In this document: in pieces, positions 40,962 to 51,315 of the stretch
How positions within the stretch are numbered: position 1 is the stretch's first letter
Layout of the letters: every line of letters starts with the position of its first letter
Made by a program: the position numbers and the translations under genes
The notes under the pieces: model-generated
The model's input: only the letters and a program-made list of their open reading frames with translations
What the model was told of the DNA's origin: nothing
Databases searched by the model: none
Assembly (NCBI GenBank): GCA_013339895.1
Contig: JABACO010000018.1
Coordinates: forward strand, 8,181,531-8,245,530
From: Ephydatia muelleri
Lineage: Eukaryota > Porifera > Demospongiae > Spongillida > Spongillidae
DNA length: 64,000 nucleotides
Direction of reading: 5' to 3'

Positions 40962-41966
40962 TTACTTGATGCCCCAAGCCTCTTCAAAAGCAGAACACAG
41001 TTTGCTACAAGTCAAGGCAGCAGATAACGGGTATCCACTGAAAGACACTTCCTCTTCCGTGTAGTCCACTTCAACCTACACAATAAACACAGAATAAGTA
41101 TTGTAGAGACAAAAAAGTGTGAAAACATACCTTCCCATGCGCCATTGATCCTACTACAAACACAATAGGCTTGTCAGTTGCAAACGTCTTGATATCCACC
41201 AGTTTATCAGAATGGAAGGATGTGCCAATTTTTCTGGACCCAGTGGGAAGGTGATCAGAGATGGGGTTCTTAATTATCTGCAACACATCCTAGATTAATA
41301 TTTGAACAAAGTGTACACTCAGTACTTTCAGTAGCTTCATTGGACCATCAGCTGCATGAATGCTTAACTTGTGAAGCAACTGGACTGTTGATGAACCCCA
41401 GGTGTGAAATCATTAACAACCCATCAAGCAGAGAAAAAGACTTACCCATCAACCCACAAAAACGTTTAAAGGTCCGTGGTATCCTGGTATGCGGGTTTAC
41501 CTCAATCAATACATTCTTCTCAGTGTGAATGTAAACTTGTAACAGTCCTGCTCTATTCAATGGGCTATCCAGTAGCATCAACAGGCACTGGGCACAATGG
41601 ACAGTGAATGCTTTAAACAAGGTGCACGCATTGCAACGAAGCGGTAGACAAGTGATCACCTGATGGGCAATGTCTGGTCTTACTGAGGAAAGGTCACGTC
41701 CGAATTTCGTCAACTCTCGTTTATGGTCGTCACAATTTAGCAGTTCGAATTTCTTACCAACCTTGAACCACCCCAAATCAACACCGACATGGAATAAGCA
41801 TGCGGGAGCAACACACCTTCACGGTTTCTAAAGACGCCTTTTCTAATATTACGATGAGCCTTTTAGTTGAATCCTTTTCCGCAAGGGTCTTTGGAATCTT
41901 ACTTGCCTTTCCTTCGTCGTCGTCTTCATAGTTATTGTGAACTCGCTTTGTGCCGTTTTGAGTCAT
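40962..41966 (-). CDS. EMG1: EMG1/Nep1, 18S rRNA pseudouridine N1-methyltransferase
   Basis: SPOUT-class enzyme of the small-subunit processome, methylating N1 of a hypermodified pseudouridine in 18S rRNA. Exons: 41966-41817 (acidic start, RLIVILEKASLETVK), 41763 to about 41660 (VGKKFELLNCDDHKRELTKF), about 41590-41450 (LLMLLDSPLNRAGLLQVYIH, VLIEVNPHTRIPRTFKRFCG), about 41365-41310 (QLLHKLSIHAADGPMKLLK), about 41285-41130 (KNPISDHLPTG, PIVFVVGSMAHGKV: SAM-site knot) and about 41076-40962 (NPLSAALTC-like YPLSAALTCSKLCSAFEEAW). All Nep1 signature residues seen are kept. Confidence 0.96.
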
Positions 41967-42015
41967 GCTTACGTGACATGCACGTGCAATATACAGGTTA
42001 CCAGGTGTGCATTAA
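41967..42015. promoter_or_regulatory. 49-bp bidirectional promoter EMG1 / PSMG4
   Basis: Only 49 bp separate the two ATGs. The segment reads CTTACGTGACATGCACGTGC at its left side: a CRE-like TTACGTGA and an E-box CACGTG. It has no TATA box. Confidence 0.75.
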
Positions 42016-42473
42016 ATGGAAAACGCGGTCACAGTCAAAACGTTTACGAGCAAGCTTTCGAGCCAGAATATCCACTTTTATATCTTGAAGCTGCAGGAAA
42101 GCTATCTTATTTGGATTGGAACGGAAACATCATTCAGAACACTTGCAATCGCAATGAACTCGCGATTAGTCCGTTGCAACGGGCAGTTACACACCTCACA
42201 CACTGCATCTCCTTCGCTGTAGGACTCCGAACCACTATGCACTCAGCTGCTTGGCGACTCCACAGATAATGCTGCAGGAAGCCTCGCTCAAAGGCTTGGT
42301 AAGACTGTATTTTTAATAAATGTCGATGAAAAAAGCACTCCATTCCCCCAGTGAAAAGGTACGGGCACCATTGCTTCGTGAGCATGAACGTTCAAGATGC
42401 AACCCTTCATCCGATCATTGAAGACTACGTTATCAAACTGTTGGACAAAGAACCGCAAAACTTCTTGTTTTAA
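42016..42473 (+). CDS. PSMG4: proteasome assembly chaperone 4
   Basis: PAC3-PAC4 heterodimer partner that helps build the 20S proteasome alpha ring. Exons 42016-42168 (IHFYILKLQESYLIWIGTE, LAIAMNSR), 42223-42298 (LLGDSTDNAAGSLAQRL) and 42352-42473 (HHCFVSMNVQDATLHPIIED...NFLF). Human PSMG4 has LLGDTSDTTSTGLAQRLARK and VFVSYNLQNTDSNFALLVE, so order and length agree. Donor 1 (TTA|GTCCGT) is weak but is the only one that keeps phase. The stop is 56 bp from that of ATP5F1E on the other strand. Confidence 0.92.
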
Positions 42474-42529
42474 GTGTATAATATGTAGGTGCGTGCTGTG
42501 CAGTATTTAATATACGTAAACACAAGATA

Positions 42530-42827
42530 CTATGCAGCCTTGGCAAGGGGTTCTGTGGATAATAAAAGCACGCAATTATTCTATGAGAAGGGCATGCAAA
42601 CAAGCATACCTGATTTTCCTGGCTCTCCATTTTTCCACTTGGATACCTTCAGGTTGGTCTCCTCATTTTTCAAGGCCTTCGCCTTGAATTCAGGTTTCAA
42701 GGCCTGCCTTAGCAACCGCGCACAGATGGCAGAATACTGAAGATAGCTACGCAAAAAGGGACTAACACGCACTGTTGTAATCCTATAGTCCTAACCTCAG
42801 CCCCGCGTTTCTCCAATACGTCGTCAT
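42530..42827 (-). CDS. ATP5F1E: ATP synthase F1 subunit epsilon, mitochondrial
   Basis: Tiny stalk subunit of mitochondrial F1. Exons: 42827-42796 (MTTYWRNAGLS), 42746 to about 42632 (YLQYSAICARLLRQALKPEF, then KNEETNLKVSKWKNGEPGKS) and about 42553-42530 (EPLAKAA, stop). Human is [21 protein letters not shown]...VKIVKVKKE. The start MxxYWRxAGLSY is exact; the sponge-like protein has a tail about 15 residues longer. Exon 1 is only 32 nt, so a simple ORF scan misses it. Confidence 0.94.
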
Positions 42828-42924
42828 TTGGCAGGTATAAATCTCTCAAAACACTACAGCGCACGTGATCGAACGTTTCCAAAACTTATTTAGTAACATT
42901 AGCTGTTAAATTAATAACAATGGA
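42828..42924. promoter_or_regulatory. 97-bp bidirectional promoter ATP5F1E / CNEP1R1
   Basis: Between divergent ATGs. Holds GCGCACGTGATCG (about 42861), an E-box. The CNEP1R1 leader also has ATG-GAA-TGA at 42920-42928, a two-codon upstream frame overlapping its start. Confidence 0.6.
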
Positions 42925-43583
42925 ATGATGAACCGAGAACAGGCGGAAGGTTGACGCTGGTTGTAACGCTAATTTCGTTCGTAATGCTTAATTTGTTTTC
43001 CCTTTAAGACTTGAAAGCATTTGAGCAGAGATTAACAGAATGTGTCACACACATCAAAGGGCAAAGTCGAAAATGGCGAGGTAAAAAGGATGCAGTCTAG
43101 GTACTGCACTCCTCAATCCCTTATCTTACTTCAATTTCACCCAGTTCTTCTTTCAATGTTGAGCGTATGCACTGCTGCTTTCGTTATCAATTGGTGGATG
43201 GACAACTCTATCTATGTCAGTGTAGAACACATTATGTCCATCCGCTCATTTTACTCCCTTTTAGGAAACATACTGGGACGTGCTAGCTGCTCACAAGGGC
43301 ATGGTTGCAATGATTGTCGTGCTGTTTTCGTTCTACGTTTTCGGAATACTGGACAAATACACAGCACCCCAAATGTATCCTCGTGTATGGTTAAATCCTT
43401 CGCTGTTACTTGTTACCCTGTACCTAACCCCAACCAAAGCGTCACGTCACGGTGCAGGAAAGTCCTCCACGACTACAGCATGTCGTGCGACGATGTGAGT
43501 TTTGATTCCTCGCTAGTGCATGAAAATAATCATTGACTTCTCCCCACAAGCATGGCAAGGTGATCCTGAAAAGACCTAGATGA
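42925..43583 (+). CDS. CNEP1R1: nuclear envelope phosphatase regulatory subunit 1 (TMEM188)
   Basis: Activates the CTDNEP1 phosphatase that dephosphorylates lipin at the nuclear envelope/ER. Exons 42925-42949 (MMNREQAE), 43009-43080 (DLKAFEQRLTECVTHIKGQS), 43145-43215 (LSVCTAAFVINWWMD), 43265-43374 (MVAMIVVLFSFYVFGILDKY), 43440-43494 (VTSRCRKVLHDYSMSCDD) and 43551-43583 (HGKVILKRPR). Human: [51 protein letters not shown]. Two TM helices as expected. All junctions keep phase. Confidence 0.95.
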
Positions 43584-43747
43584 ACAATTCACGTTTTACT
43601 ACATGCCTAATCTGGAGAGAGATGTTTGGATATATGTTTGAACAACAACAAAAAAGAACAGATCAAAGTCAGATGTACAAGGAATGTACTTAAAAGCAAA
43701 AGAGAGCCTGCTTAGAAGCCTATCAGTGGTACGGGTTTGGTACTAGT

Positions 43748-45181
43748 TCAACTCCAAGCACTAGCAAAAGGAGGTCTGCTGGCTATGTCCCCTCTTGCTT
43801 TCTCATAGTCGGCTGAGGGCCATCCTGGAGGTACAGAGGACACAGGCCCAGATCCTGAGGCAGCAGCCTTGCTTGCCATGCTACTGCTACCATACCCAAC
43901 CCCTTGAGACGGGAGCTGAGAAGGTCCATAACGACTGCCTGCAGCCTCGCGCCTGTTGTCAATTCCCATAAGAGGGCGTGCAGACCCTACAGTGGGAGGA
44001 CCTCTGGAATCAGGGTCTATGGACGATCCTCGTATGGGGTACGACACAGGGCCAGGGGATGTGTGGTGGTATGAGCTTGGTGGGCCAGACCTTAGAGGAG
44101 GGGAGGGTGGACGATCGTAGTACCCCCTTCTGTCCTCTGACAAGTCCCCATAAGGTCTGTCTGCATAAGGCCGATCGAGGGGAATATGGTCATCTCGGAG
44201 GTAAGGGTAGTCTCGGGGTGGCGGGCTTGCTCTGCGATAATTATCTGCATAGTAGCCTTCTCTATGGTCATAACCCCTTCTATGGCTTCCATCATACGGG
44301 TCCTCTCTACTTTGCCTCAAGTAATTAAGCTCTCGCTCCATTTCAAGGATTCTAGCAAGTCTGTCTTCTCTTTCGCGCTCTATTTCAAGCATGGCATAAG
44401 TTTCAGACTTTTCTCTTAAATCTTTTACTGGCGATCTCCTCACAGGATGCCGTTCAACTTGGGAGGGGAGGGAGGGAGGGATAAGAATAAAGAAGTGCAC
44501 CTAATAAAGTAGGAAAGGAGGCCTAGCTAAAGAGCTATGCAGACCCAGCAACACATAGCTAAGGATAAACAACACACACACAGTGGGGTTACCAAGGTTA
44601 CCAAGAAATTAAGCTGAGGGAAGTAAAAGAAAAAGATTTACATTTAGCTCCGGCCTTCAGCGCAGCCTGCGAGAACTCGACATCTAAAGAAAAGGGTGAA
44701 TTGAAGCGGTACATATGATGAAAGGCAAACGAAAGTCATAAAAAAAGATGTATCAAGAGGCACGACAACACTTACTGATTCTTGTTCCATTGAATAATTG
44801 GTTGTGTTCATGGTTTATGGCCTTATTCGCGTTTTTCTCGCGATCCATTTGCACAAAGGCGTATCCTTTGTGAACCGACGCGCCCAGAACTTCGCCATAC
44901 TGAGAGAACCGCTTTACAAGATCCGTCTTCCTTATCCTCTTGTGATCTATGTTACCTACAAAGAGCCTCGCCCTTTGAAAGTGAGGCTCGTCTCTAGTTG
45001 TATTCGAGCCTTCGCGGTCATAAACAAATTGCTTGGACTTTCCGTTGCCATGCGGGCTTCTTGAGCGAGAACGCGCGTGGTCCGCATCGTCTTTCTCCTC
45101 TCCCTTCCAATCCTGTCTGCTCTCGCGGCCAGGTGGAGAGCTACTGCGCTCTACTATCGCATCCGTGCCAACAGATGTCAT
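43748..45181 (-). CDS. RRM protein with Arg/Ser N-terminus and Tyr/Pro/Arg-rich tail (hnRNP C/RALY or NCOA5-like)
   Basis: Exons 45181-44776, 44683-44642 and 44457-43748. The N-terminus is acidic with a short RS stretch (ARSRSRSPHG). The single RRM runs ARLFVGNIDHKRIRKTDLVK (RNP2 LFVGNI) to HKGYAFVQMDREKNANKAI (RNP1 KGYAFVQM) and continues over the junction into DVEFSQAALKAGAK. A charged, probably helical segment follows (EIEREREDRLARILEMEREL) and then a low-complexity YDRPPSPP-type tail. KGYAFVQ with the SVHKG approach is typical of the hnRNP C/RALY RRM; the RE/RD helix and tail also recall NCOA5. Likely nuclear RNA binding; the exact orthologue is undecided. Confidence 0.85.
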
Positions 45182-45302
45182 CTTTCTTAAAGCACACCTT
45201 TCACGTCACTACTATAGTAAGGAAGCATGCCACGCACCAGACCTCACGTGCGCGTTTATTGCCTCGAGCTGTTATATTATTATTATTAATGGAGTGCACT
45301 TC
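45182..45302. promoter_or_regulatory. 121-bp bidirectional promoter RRM gene / MED10
   Basis: Between divergent ATGs; contains CTCACGTGCGCG (about 45244, E-box) and a TTATATTATTATTATTAA stretch just before MED10. Confidence 0.6.
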
Positions 45303-45896
45303 ATGGCAGCTGATCAGAAGCTCAAGCTGGAAGCTTTGCAGGAGCATTTAGAGCAATTCATTGAGAACCTTAGGGTGGTAGGTGTTATAGCCGGTGACTT
45401 TCAACATAACGGTCAAACGGTTTTGAATGAAAGACTGTGAGAATATAACTGGACGTTCTTCCGTACGGCTGTAATCCTCATTCGTCTAAGCAGCAATGCG
45501 GTCGTTGAAAACATGAGAACGCTCGACCGAATGAAGGAAGAGTACTGCAGTGTACAGATACCACTTTCTGTACTGGAGTGAGTCTGTCTACCAATGATAG
45601 TGAGTGTTGTTTATGTCAAACTATTCATGACAGTTACATAGACAAAGGTCAAAATCCGGAACTGTTTACAAGACATCAGCTTGAGCAGACACTGGCTGAC
45701 CATCAGGCTGTGCAGAAGAAGGTTGAAGCATACAAAGTGAGAGTCGTACATGTATTAAATTTCATCTTTGGCAAAGGTTGGTCATTAGATGTTCCTTTAC
45801 CTGAACCAGGAGTTTCGTGGGCAGCTTATCCATCATCTACAGAAGGCATTTCCTTCTGAAATCAGAGTATATCAGACCAACCACCAGCCGAAGTAG
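45303..45896 (+). CDS. MED10: Mediator complex subunit 10
   Basis: Middle-module Mediator subunit bridging activators and Pol II. Exons 45303-45436 (LQEHLEQFIENLRVVGVIAG), 45491-45577 (NMRTLDRMKEEYCSVQIPLS), 45634-45736 (YIDKGQNPELFTRHQLEQTL) and 45825-45896 (LIHHLQKAFPSEIRVYQTNH, stop). Human: LEEHLEKFVENIRQLGIIVS, DITVPLEVFEYIDQGRNPQLYT, LLIQELSKVFPEDMAKYRS. Phases join. Without the last splice the frame would run on to 45859 with an unrelated tail. Confidence 0.95.
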
Positions 45897-46109
45897 TGTC
45901 CAATTGTTGTACGAAGCATGCTATTAAGTTTTACTAGACTTTATACTGTTGCTATGAAGTTTTACTAGACTTTATACTGTTACTATGTATGTGTGGTACT
46001 TGTGACCCTATTTTTATACCTTGTGGTAAATCTAATATGGGGACAGAAATATGGCATGTCGGATAATACTAAGGTGTGGATTTCATCCCTCGTCCCCGAC
46101 CATTTTTTG

Positions 46110-46388
46110 TAGGAGAGGAGAAGGGATAACTGAAAGGCAGCCCCCCTTTGTGTTGTAGGAGAGGAGAAGGGATAACTGAAAGGCAGCCCCCCTTTGTGTT
46201 GTAGGAGAGGAGAAGGGATAACTGAAAGGCAGCCCCCCTTTGTGTTGTAGGAGAGGAGAAGGGATAACTGAAAGGCAGCCCCCCTTTGTGTTGTAGGAGA
46301 GGAGAAGGGATAACTGAAAGGCAGCCCCCCTTTGTGTTTGTAGGAGAGGAGAAGGGATAACTGAAAGGCAGCCCCCCTTTGTGTTGTA
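46110..46388. repeat. 46-bp minisatellite
   Basis: Six near-identical copies of a 46-bp unit beginning GTAGGAGAGGAGAAGGGATA and containing AGCCCCCCTTTGTGTT. Only one copy has an extra T. The near identity implies recent expansion. Confidence 0.96.
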
Positions 46389-46699
46389 CACTTGTGTGTT
46401 ATTTTACATAGCTTGGCAAACGGAAAATAACATCATAAAAGATTTTTCGTACAAATAATATCTTGGATATAATTTGATCAATTTGTTAACATTTTTAAAC
46501 CTTAGTCGTAATGCGATTCAGATTAAATTTACTTCTGTTCAATCTGGTGTTAAATAAAGTTTAGACCAAGTTTTAACAGCATGGTCTGATACAGTTGGCA
46601 CATCACACTGAACCACTGCCTCGTAAAAGTCACAGATTGCAGGGACCTCTCTGGCAAGTTCTCACCCGTTCACTTTTACAATCTCTGCCATGGTACCAC

Positions 46700-46990
46700 A
46701 AGGTTACTAGGCCTGTTCACACCCTTCAGTGAAGCTATTTGGGTTAAGTGGAGATGTGATGGCAATGTCAAGGCAGCTAGCTGGCTTGCCTAACACCCAG
46801 TCAGGGACCAGAACATCAGCAGGTCGTGTACAACGTTGGTCATGCCCAAGACCACTCCCTGCTTCAACTCGGGGGTACCAATACAAGGCTTGCCTGCAAG
46901 ACTCCAGAAAGATGTTGCGAAGCCAGTTGTGGTGGGAGACTACATCACCAGGAGGGAGGTGCTTGCATGGTGACCCAAGTAATTTGATTT
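46700..46990 (-). mobile_element. LINE relic, nuclease-like segment
   Basis: On the minus strand: GDVVSHHNWLRNIF, then RPADVLVPDWVLGKPASCLD and IAITSPLNP. This is the same block as RPADILVANW...DVSVTSPLNP at 36.4 kb. Flanking frames are broken. Confidence 0.78.
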
Positions 46991-47059
46991 TTTTAATTGT
47001 TTTTTTTTTTAAGCGCTGTTCTCTGCCCGCTTGGTTCACTTTCGCCTTACCAACCACCT

Positions 47060-47520
47060 AAACAATTGTGTGGTTGACTTATGCATTATTCATGTGAAGG
47101 TACAGTTTAGATGAACAGCTTATGCAAGGTGTCCCACAATCAAAGGAATCACTTTAAAAATAAATGCAGCACTCTAATTAAAATTTACTTTAGGTTATAC
47201 CTTTGGAAAAAATTATACAATAAAGTTAATTAATATATTAATCCTCAGTTAATCATTCATGTAAAGTCATTGACACACAAACAACAAATCATTGGACCTT
47301 TCTATTCAATAATTTGTTTTTATTTCTTATTATTTGCATATAGGTAGTTGACATTTATTCTCTCAGCATTCACAACCCATACAAATTCAAGTAGCTAACA
47401 ATGGAAGCTGCATTATACGATTCCAAAACACTACGACAAAGAAGCCCATGCAATTCCCACAGGTGTAATACATAACACAGAGCACATAAGTTAGCAGGTG
47501 TCCTGGAAGGATACTGAGTG
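47060..47520. other. AT-rich intergenic, nothing recognised
   Basis: A/T-rich unique sequence between a LINE relic and the 30-bp repeat. No coding block found. Confidence 0.5.
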
Positions 47521-47785
47521 GGCAGCAGTGCTTGAACGTTAGTCCTCAGGGACAGCAGTGCTTGAACGTTAGTCCTCAGGGACAGCAGTGCTTGAACGTT
47601 AGTCCTCGGGGACAGCAGTGCTTGAAGGTTAGTCCTCAGGGACAGCAGTACTTGAAGGTTAGTCCTCGGGGACAGCAGTGCTTGAAGATTAGTCCTCAGG
47701 GACAGCAGTGCTTGAACGTTAGTCCTCGGGGACAGCAATGCTTGAACATTAGTCCTCAGAGACAGCAGTGCTTGAACGTTAGTAT
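47521..47785. repeat. 30-bp minisatellite
   Basis: About nine copies of CAGCAGTGCTTGAACGTTAGTCCTCAGGGA with AACGTT/AAGGTT/AAGATT and CAGGG/CGGGG variants. The unit is a multiple of three and open on both strands. Confidence 0.95.
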
Positions 47786-47789
47786 AATA

Positions 47790-48465
47790 GTTTTAATATA
47801 CAAGATTAACAGTAAACATAGCCAGTACCAAAACACAAGGTTGAACAAAAATTTCTCACAAGTTATCATTTCATTTCTCAACAGCAACGGACAGTTGCGG
47901 CATGATTGGTTCTTGATGAGCAATCATTAATAATAAATTCAAACCATTCATTCAAGATTAAGTAGACACCCATATTCAAGTTATTGTTATTCATAACTAT
48001 TTGAAAAGTGAAGCTGCAATCTAAAATTATTTGTTATTGAAATATTTAGTTTTCAGGGACTTGATTATATGTAGTTCTAGATGTTTTTAATTGACCATCA
48101 ATAAATTAATACACAGTTGAAACATGTACGCAGCTAATAGTACAATTACTCATGATCGGTCAAATTCAGTGCTATACATGTATGACCTAGAAGATAGCAG
48201 AGCTCTGGGATTTTGCCACATAAGTACCAGGCCTAGCCAACTGTACAGGGAGGACATGCAGCACCTCAGAGGATGAGCAGCCCAGCTTTGTTGCTATCCA
48301 GCATGGAGAAGACTTATCTTGCCTCACAGCCCCATCCACCAAACACTGCTATGGCTAAAAGGATATACACATCAAACCTCTCTTCTGACAGGATACACCA
48401 TGATTAAGGTTTTTGACTTCTCTGCTGTTTTGTCTGAGGCTCTGACAAAAAAATGGTCAAAAGCA
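47790..48465. other. AT-rich intergenic, nothing recognised
   Basis: Unique sequence between two minisatellites. No family resemblance on either strand. Confidence 0.5.
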
Positions 48466-49050
48466 GCAAGGCAAGAGAAGCACCAGCAGGGAGGCAAGAG
48501 AAGCACCAGCAGGGAGGCAAGAGAAGCACCAGCAGGTAGCCAAGAGAAGCACCAGCAGGGAGCCAAGAGAAGCACCAGCAGGGAGCCAAGAGAAGCACCA
48601 GCAGGGAGGCAAGAGAAGCACCAGCAGGGAGCCAAGAGAAGCACCAGCAGGGAGCCAAGAGAAGCACCAGCAGGGAGCCAAGAGAAACACCAGCAGGGAG
48701 CCAAGAGAAGCACCAGCAGGGAGCCAAGAGAAGCACCAGCAGGGAGGCAAGAGAAGCACCAGCAGGGAGCCAAGAGAAGCACCAGCAGGGAGGCAAGAGA
48801 AGCACCAGCAGGGAGCCAAGAGAAGCACCAGCAGGGAGCCAAGAGAAGCACCAGCAGGGAGCCAAGAGAAGCACCAGCAGGGAGGCAAGAGAAGCACCAG
48901 CAGGGAGGCAAGAGAAGCACCAGCAGGGAGCCAAGAGAAGCACCAGCAGGGAGCCAAGAGAAGCACCAGCAGGGAGCCAAGAGAAGCACCAGCAGGGAGC
49001 CAAGAGAAGCATCAGCAGGGAGCCAAGAGAAGCACCAGCAGCGAGGCAAG
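48466..49050. repeat. 23-bp minisatellite, open in several frames on both strands
   Basis: About 25 copies of GGAGCCAAGAGAAGCACCAGCAG (variants GGAGGC, GTAGCC). Because 23 is not a multiple of three and the unit has no stop in any phase, a plus-strand frame of 245 codons and three minus-strand frames of 169-229 codons exist, cycling every 23 residues. It lies within or beside the LINE relic at 49.1 kb. Not considered a gene. Confidence 0.95.
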
Positions 49051-49079
49051 TTGTAGCTCAACTACAGTGTGCGCATAAA

Positions 49080-49330
49080 ATCCTCTTCTCTTTTAAAGGT
49101 TGCGATGAGATGGAGCATCAGTGTCAATTACTTTGATGTTAAATAATGCCTCCACATGAGGTTACCATGCACCTCTTATCCCCATATAATGCCTCCACCT
49201 AAGGTTGCCATGCACCTCTTATCCCCAAATCGACTCTCAGCCCATCCTCTCCAGTCTTAACATCAGCGTCTCTGACCACTGGCCCCTCGATGACCTGTGA
49301 TGTAGTGACCATTTAACCCAACAGCTCTAT
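49080..49330 (-). mobile_element. LINE relic with internal 42-bp tandem duplication
   Basis: Minus strand reads GPVVRDADVKTGEDGLRVDL, two copies of the unit encoding RGAWQP..., then IKVIDTDAPSHRN. This matches 22180-22520 base by base over most of its length, in the opposite orientation. It ends at the 23-bp minisatellite. Confidence 0.88.
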
Positions 49331-49539
49331 TATAATTGATATTAATAAAATGAAAGTCACTCAACAGTTTCTTCTATTATGTAGGAGGTTGAATGATGCA
49401 ATCGACAATTTCTTTTGCGCACGTGTTAAATCCAACTGCATATTCGTGACTCAAACTAAATACGCATGATACATTCGGTAACTGTACAGTACAATCACGC
49501 ATACACATGTTAATTCGTCGCGTTCTTCAAAGCAGCATG

Positions 49540-50140
49540 TCAATATCTCACGGAGATGGCGCCGTAGAGACTGTCGCAGCAAGGGTTTGTCCCCGCGGGC
49601 GGATTGCTGCAGTACGACACGTACACGCCGTAGTATCCGGGTATCGCGTAGCTGTGGTCTTGTTGTATGGGACCGAGCGTGGTAAGGAAGCCAGTATCCG
49701 ATTTTCCGTCTCCCCAGCTGATGTACCACCTGTACCGCGCAGGGTATGGTGGCACATAGAGACGCACAATTGTTGGGCACACTCACTTGAATCCACCGGC
49801 AGGCTGAGCTGTACACGTTCCCCAGTCCACGATGAGAGCCACGTCACCCCGGAGGCCGGGAACAGGTCGTATGAGGGAGCCATTCGGGTTGGATGGCGGC
49901 ACAATCACCGGACAGCAGCCAAAAGCGCACGCTGTGCATATAAAGAGAGGGTCATATAATTAGCGCCTGGCTCTGCAGTGCGTGCATGCACGAAGGCTCA
50001 CGTGGGCAAGAACACCAGTTCGTGTTCTGAATCATTTGTTGAAATTGAAGTGTGCCGACGCGCACAGCATCGTTGGTGGACACCACCTCATCCGCAGTAA
50101 CGACCCCTAAGAATGCGACGATCAGACACAGATAATTCAT
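49540..50140 (-). CDS. small secreted Cys-rich protein with PKD-like domain, copy 1
   Basis: Exons 50140-50002, 49931-49787 and 49729-49540, joined length 474 nt, 157 residues. Signal peptide MNYLCLIVAFLGVVTADE. The mature part begins with a helical or extended stretch, then CSCPPCAFGCCPVIVPP, followed by DVALIVDWGTCTA and a PKD-like WYISWGDGKSD, HSYAIPGYYGVYVSYC and a final CCDSLYGAISVRY. Eleven or so cysteines suggest a disulfide-stabilised extracellular protein. The same CCPVI...WGD...CCDS block ends the vWA gene at 1.4-6.7 kb. Function unknown; a matrix, mucus or defence role is speculation. Confidence 0.88.
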
Positions 50141-50171
50141 TGTGAATCCTGCATGTATACTTCAATTGTAT

Positions 50172-50195
50172 ACGCGGTCCTCGCTTTATATAGTG
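50172..50195 (-). promoter_or_regulatory. TATA-type promoter of small secreted gene, copy 1
   Basis: On the minus strand CACTATATAAAGCGAGGACC lies about 45 bp before the ATG. It is conserved with copy 2 (AATATAAAGCGAGGACC). A strong TATA box is unusual here, as the housekeeping genes in this window lack one. Confidence 0.75.
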
Positions 50196-50209
50196 ATCGA
50201 GAGCAAATT

Positions 50210-50556
50210 TGGAAGCGGCCTAGTTATGTCAAGGACACTGAATTATTACAACAATAATTTTAAGTGTGTAAGGAGTGGCGTTGTAACATTAGTAAGCACC
50301 GCCCGGCGCTTGGTTGTTTTTTTTATTCATTAATCGAATTGTACTCTGCGAGTTCGCGGTTCTGATTTGGGGAACTTACCTTCTCAATGATCTAGAATGA
50401 TGTTGTCGGGACAGTACCTCAACATCATATCATGCATGCGCAGCGCTAGCAGTATTATATACACACGCTGATGAGTGTGCACTGCTAAGAGGAGCAGTTC
50501 TAGCACATATATATTTATGAATGTGCACATGCATGCAGACGCTGGATCACTGAACA

Positions 50557-50595
<39 letters not shown>

Positions 50596-51250
50596 CACAC
50601 ACACACACACACACACACAAAACATTGCTATATAATCAATTCACTTATACAAACCACCTAGATTCTGCCATGTATGTCCTTTTCTTAAGCAACGCTAGCT
50701 TGTGGCTCTTATTATAGTGTATTTGGAAGAGAAATGAAGAACTCACCACGGTGAAGGGAGGGAAAGAATATATAAGCAAAGTTTTTGAAAGAGCCCCTTC
50801 TACACTTGTGTGACATTATGGTTATGCACCAGATGCAAAATCGCATTTCGATGCCTTAGCATATTGCAGCATTTATTTATATATCATAGAACAAGTTATA
50901 ATGAGACAAGTATACTTGTACACATGCATGTGTACCGCAGATCTGTGTATTACTTGTCCACACGCCTGCCCAGAATCTTGCGGCTTATGCAATTATTGAG
51001 GCGGTAATCTCCCTAACTTAGAGCACGTAGTTTGTTTATACTGCGGCCCTGCGCGCGCCCCGACACATATAACCGCTAGGTAATCATTTGTACACTAATC
51101 TATTACGCTAATTTCGATACAGACGTATGTGTGGAATCTTCTCACAGCTGCACACACATCAAAACCACACGCCGACGGTTCGCGCTTGCCAAGTAATTGC
51201 TCCCCCTAGTTTGCGGGAAACTACCCAGCCGCTCCCATGCATGCACGTGA
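50210..51250. other. spacer of the inverted duplication
   Basis: Unique AT-rich sequence with a CA microsatellite (50555-50620). No coding block recognised. It must hold the distal regulatory sequence of both divergent small genes. Confidence 0.5.
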
Positions 51251-51263
51251 TCTCGCGTAGGTA

Positions 51264-51284
51264 ATATAAAGCGAGGACCACATG
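51264..51284 (+). promoter_or_regulatory. TATA-type promoter of small secreted gene, copy 2
   Basis: GGTAATATAAAGCGAGGACC about 45 bp before the ATG at 51316, the counterpart of the copy 1 promoter. Confidence 0.75.
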
Positions 51285-51315
51285 TACAATATCAGAAGTA
51301 CATGCAGGATTCGCA

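Larger units (their letters stand above)
49515..50205 (-). repeat. left arm of inverted duplication
   Basis: Nearly identical in reverse complement to 51255-51945, including promoter, three exons, two introns and a few dozen bases after the stop codon. Similarity fades after GAACGCGACGAA on the 3' side and upstream of the TATA box. The spacer is about 1.05 kb. Confidence 0.93.

Noticed and set aside
44092-44328. Plus-strand frames antisense to the RRM gene tail
   Set aside because: Shadows of the Arg/Tyr/Pro-rich coding exon, which has clear codon-level sense on the minus strand.
48319-49061. Four overlapping frames of 169-245 residues on both strands
   Set aside because: 23-bp satellite without stops; mutually overlapping and no homology.
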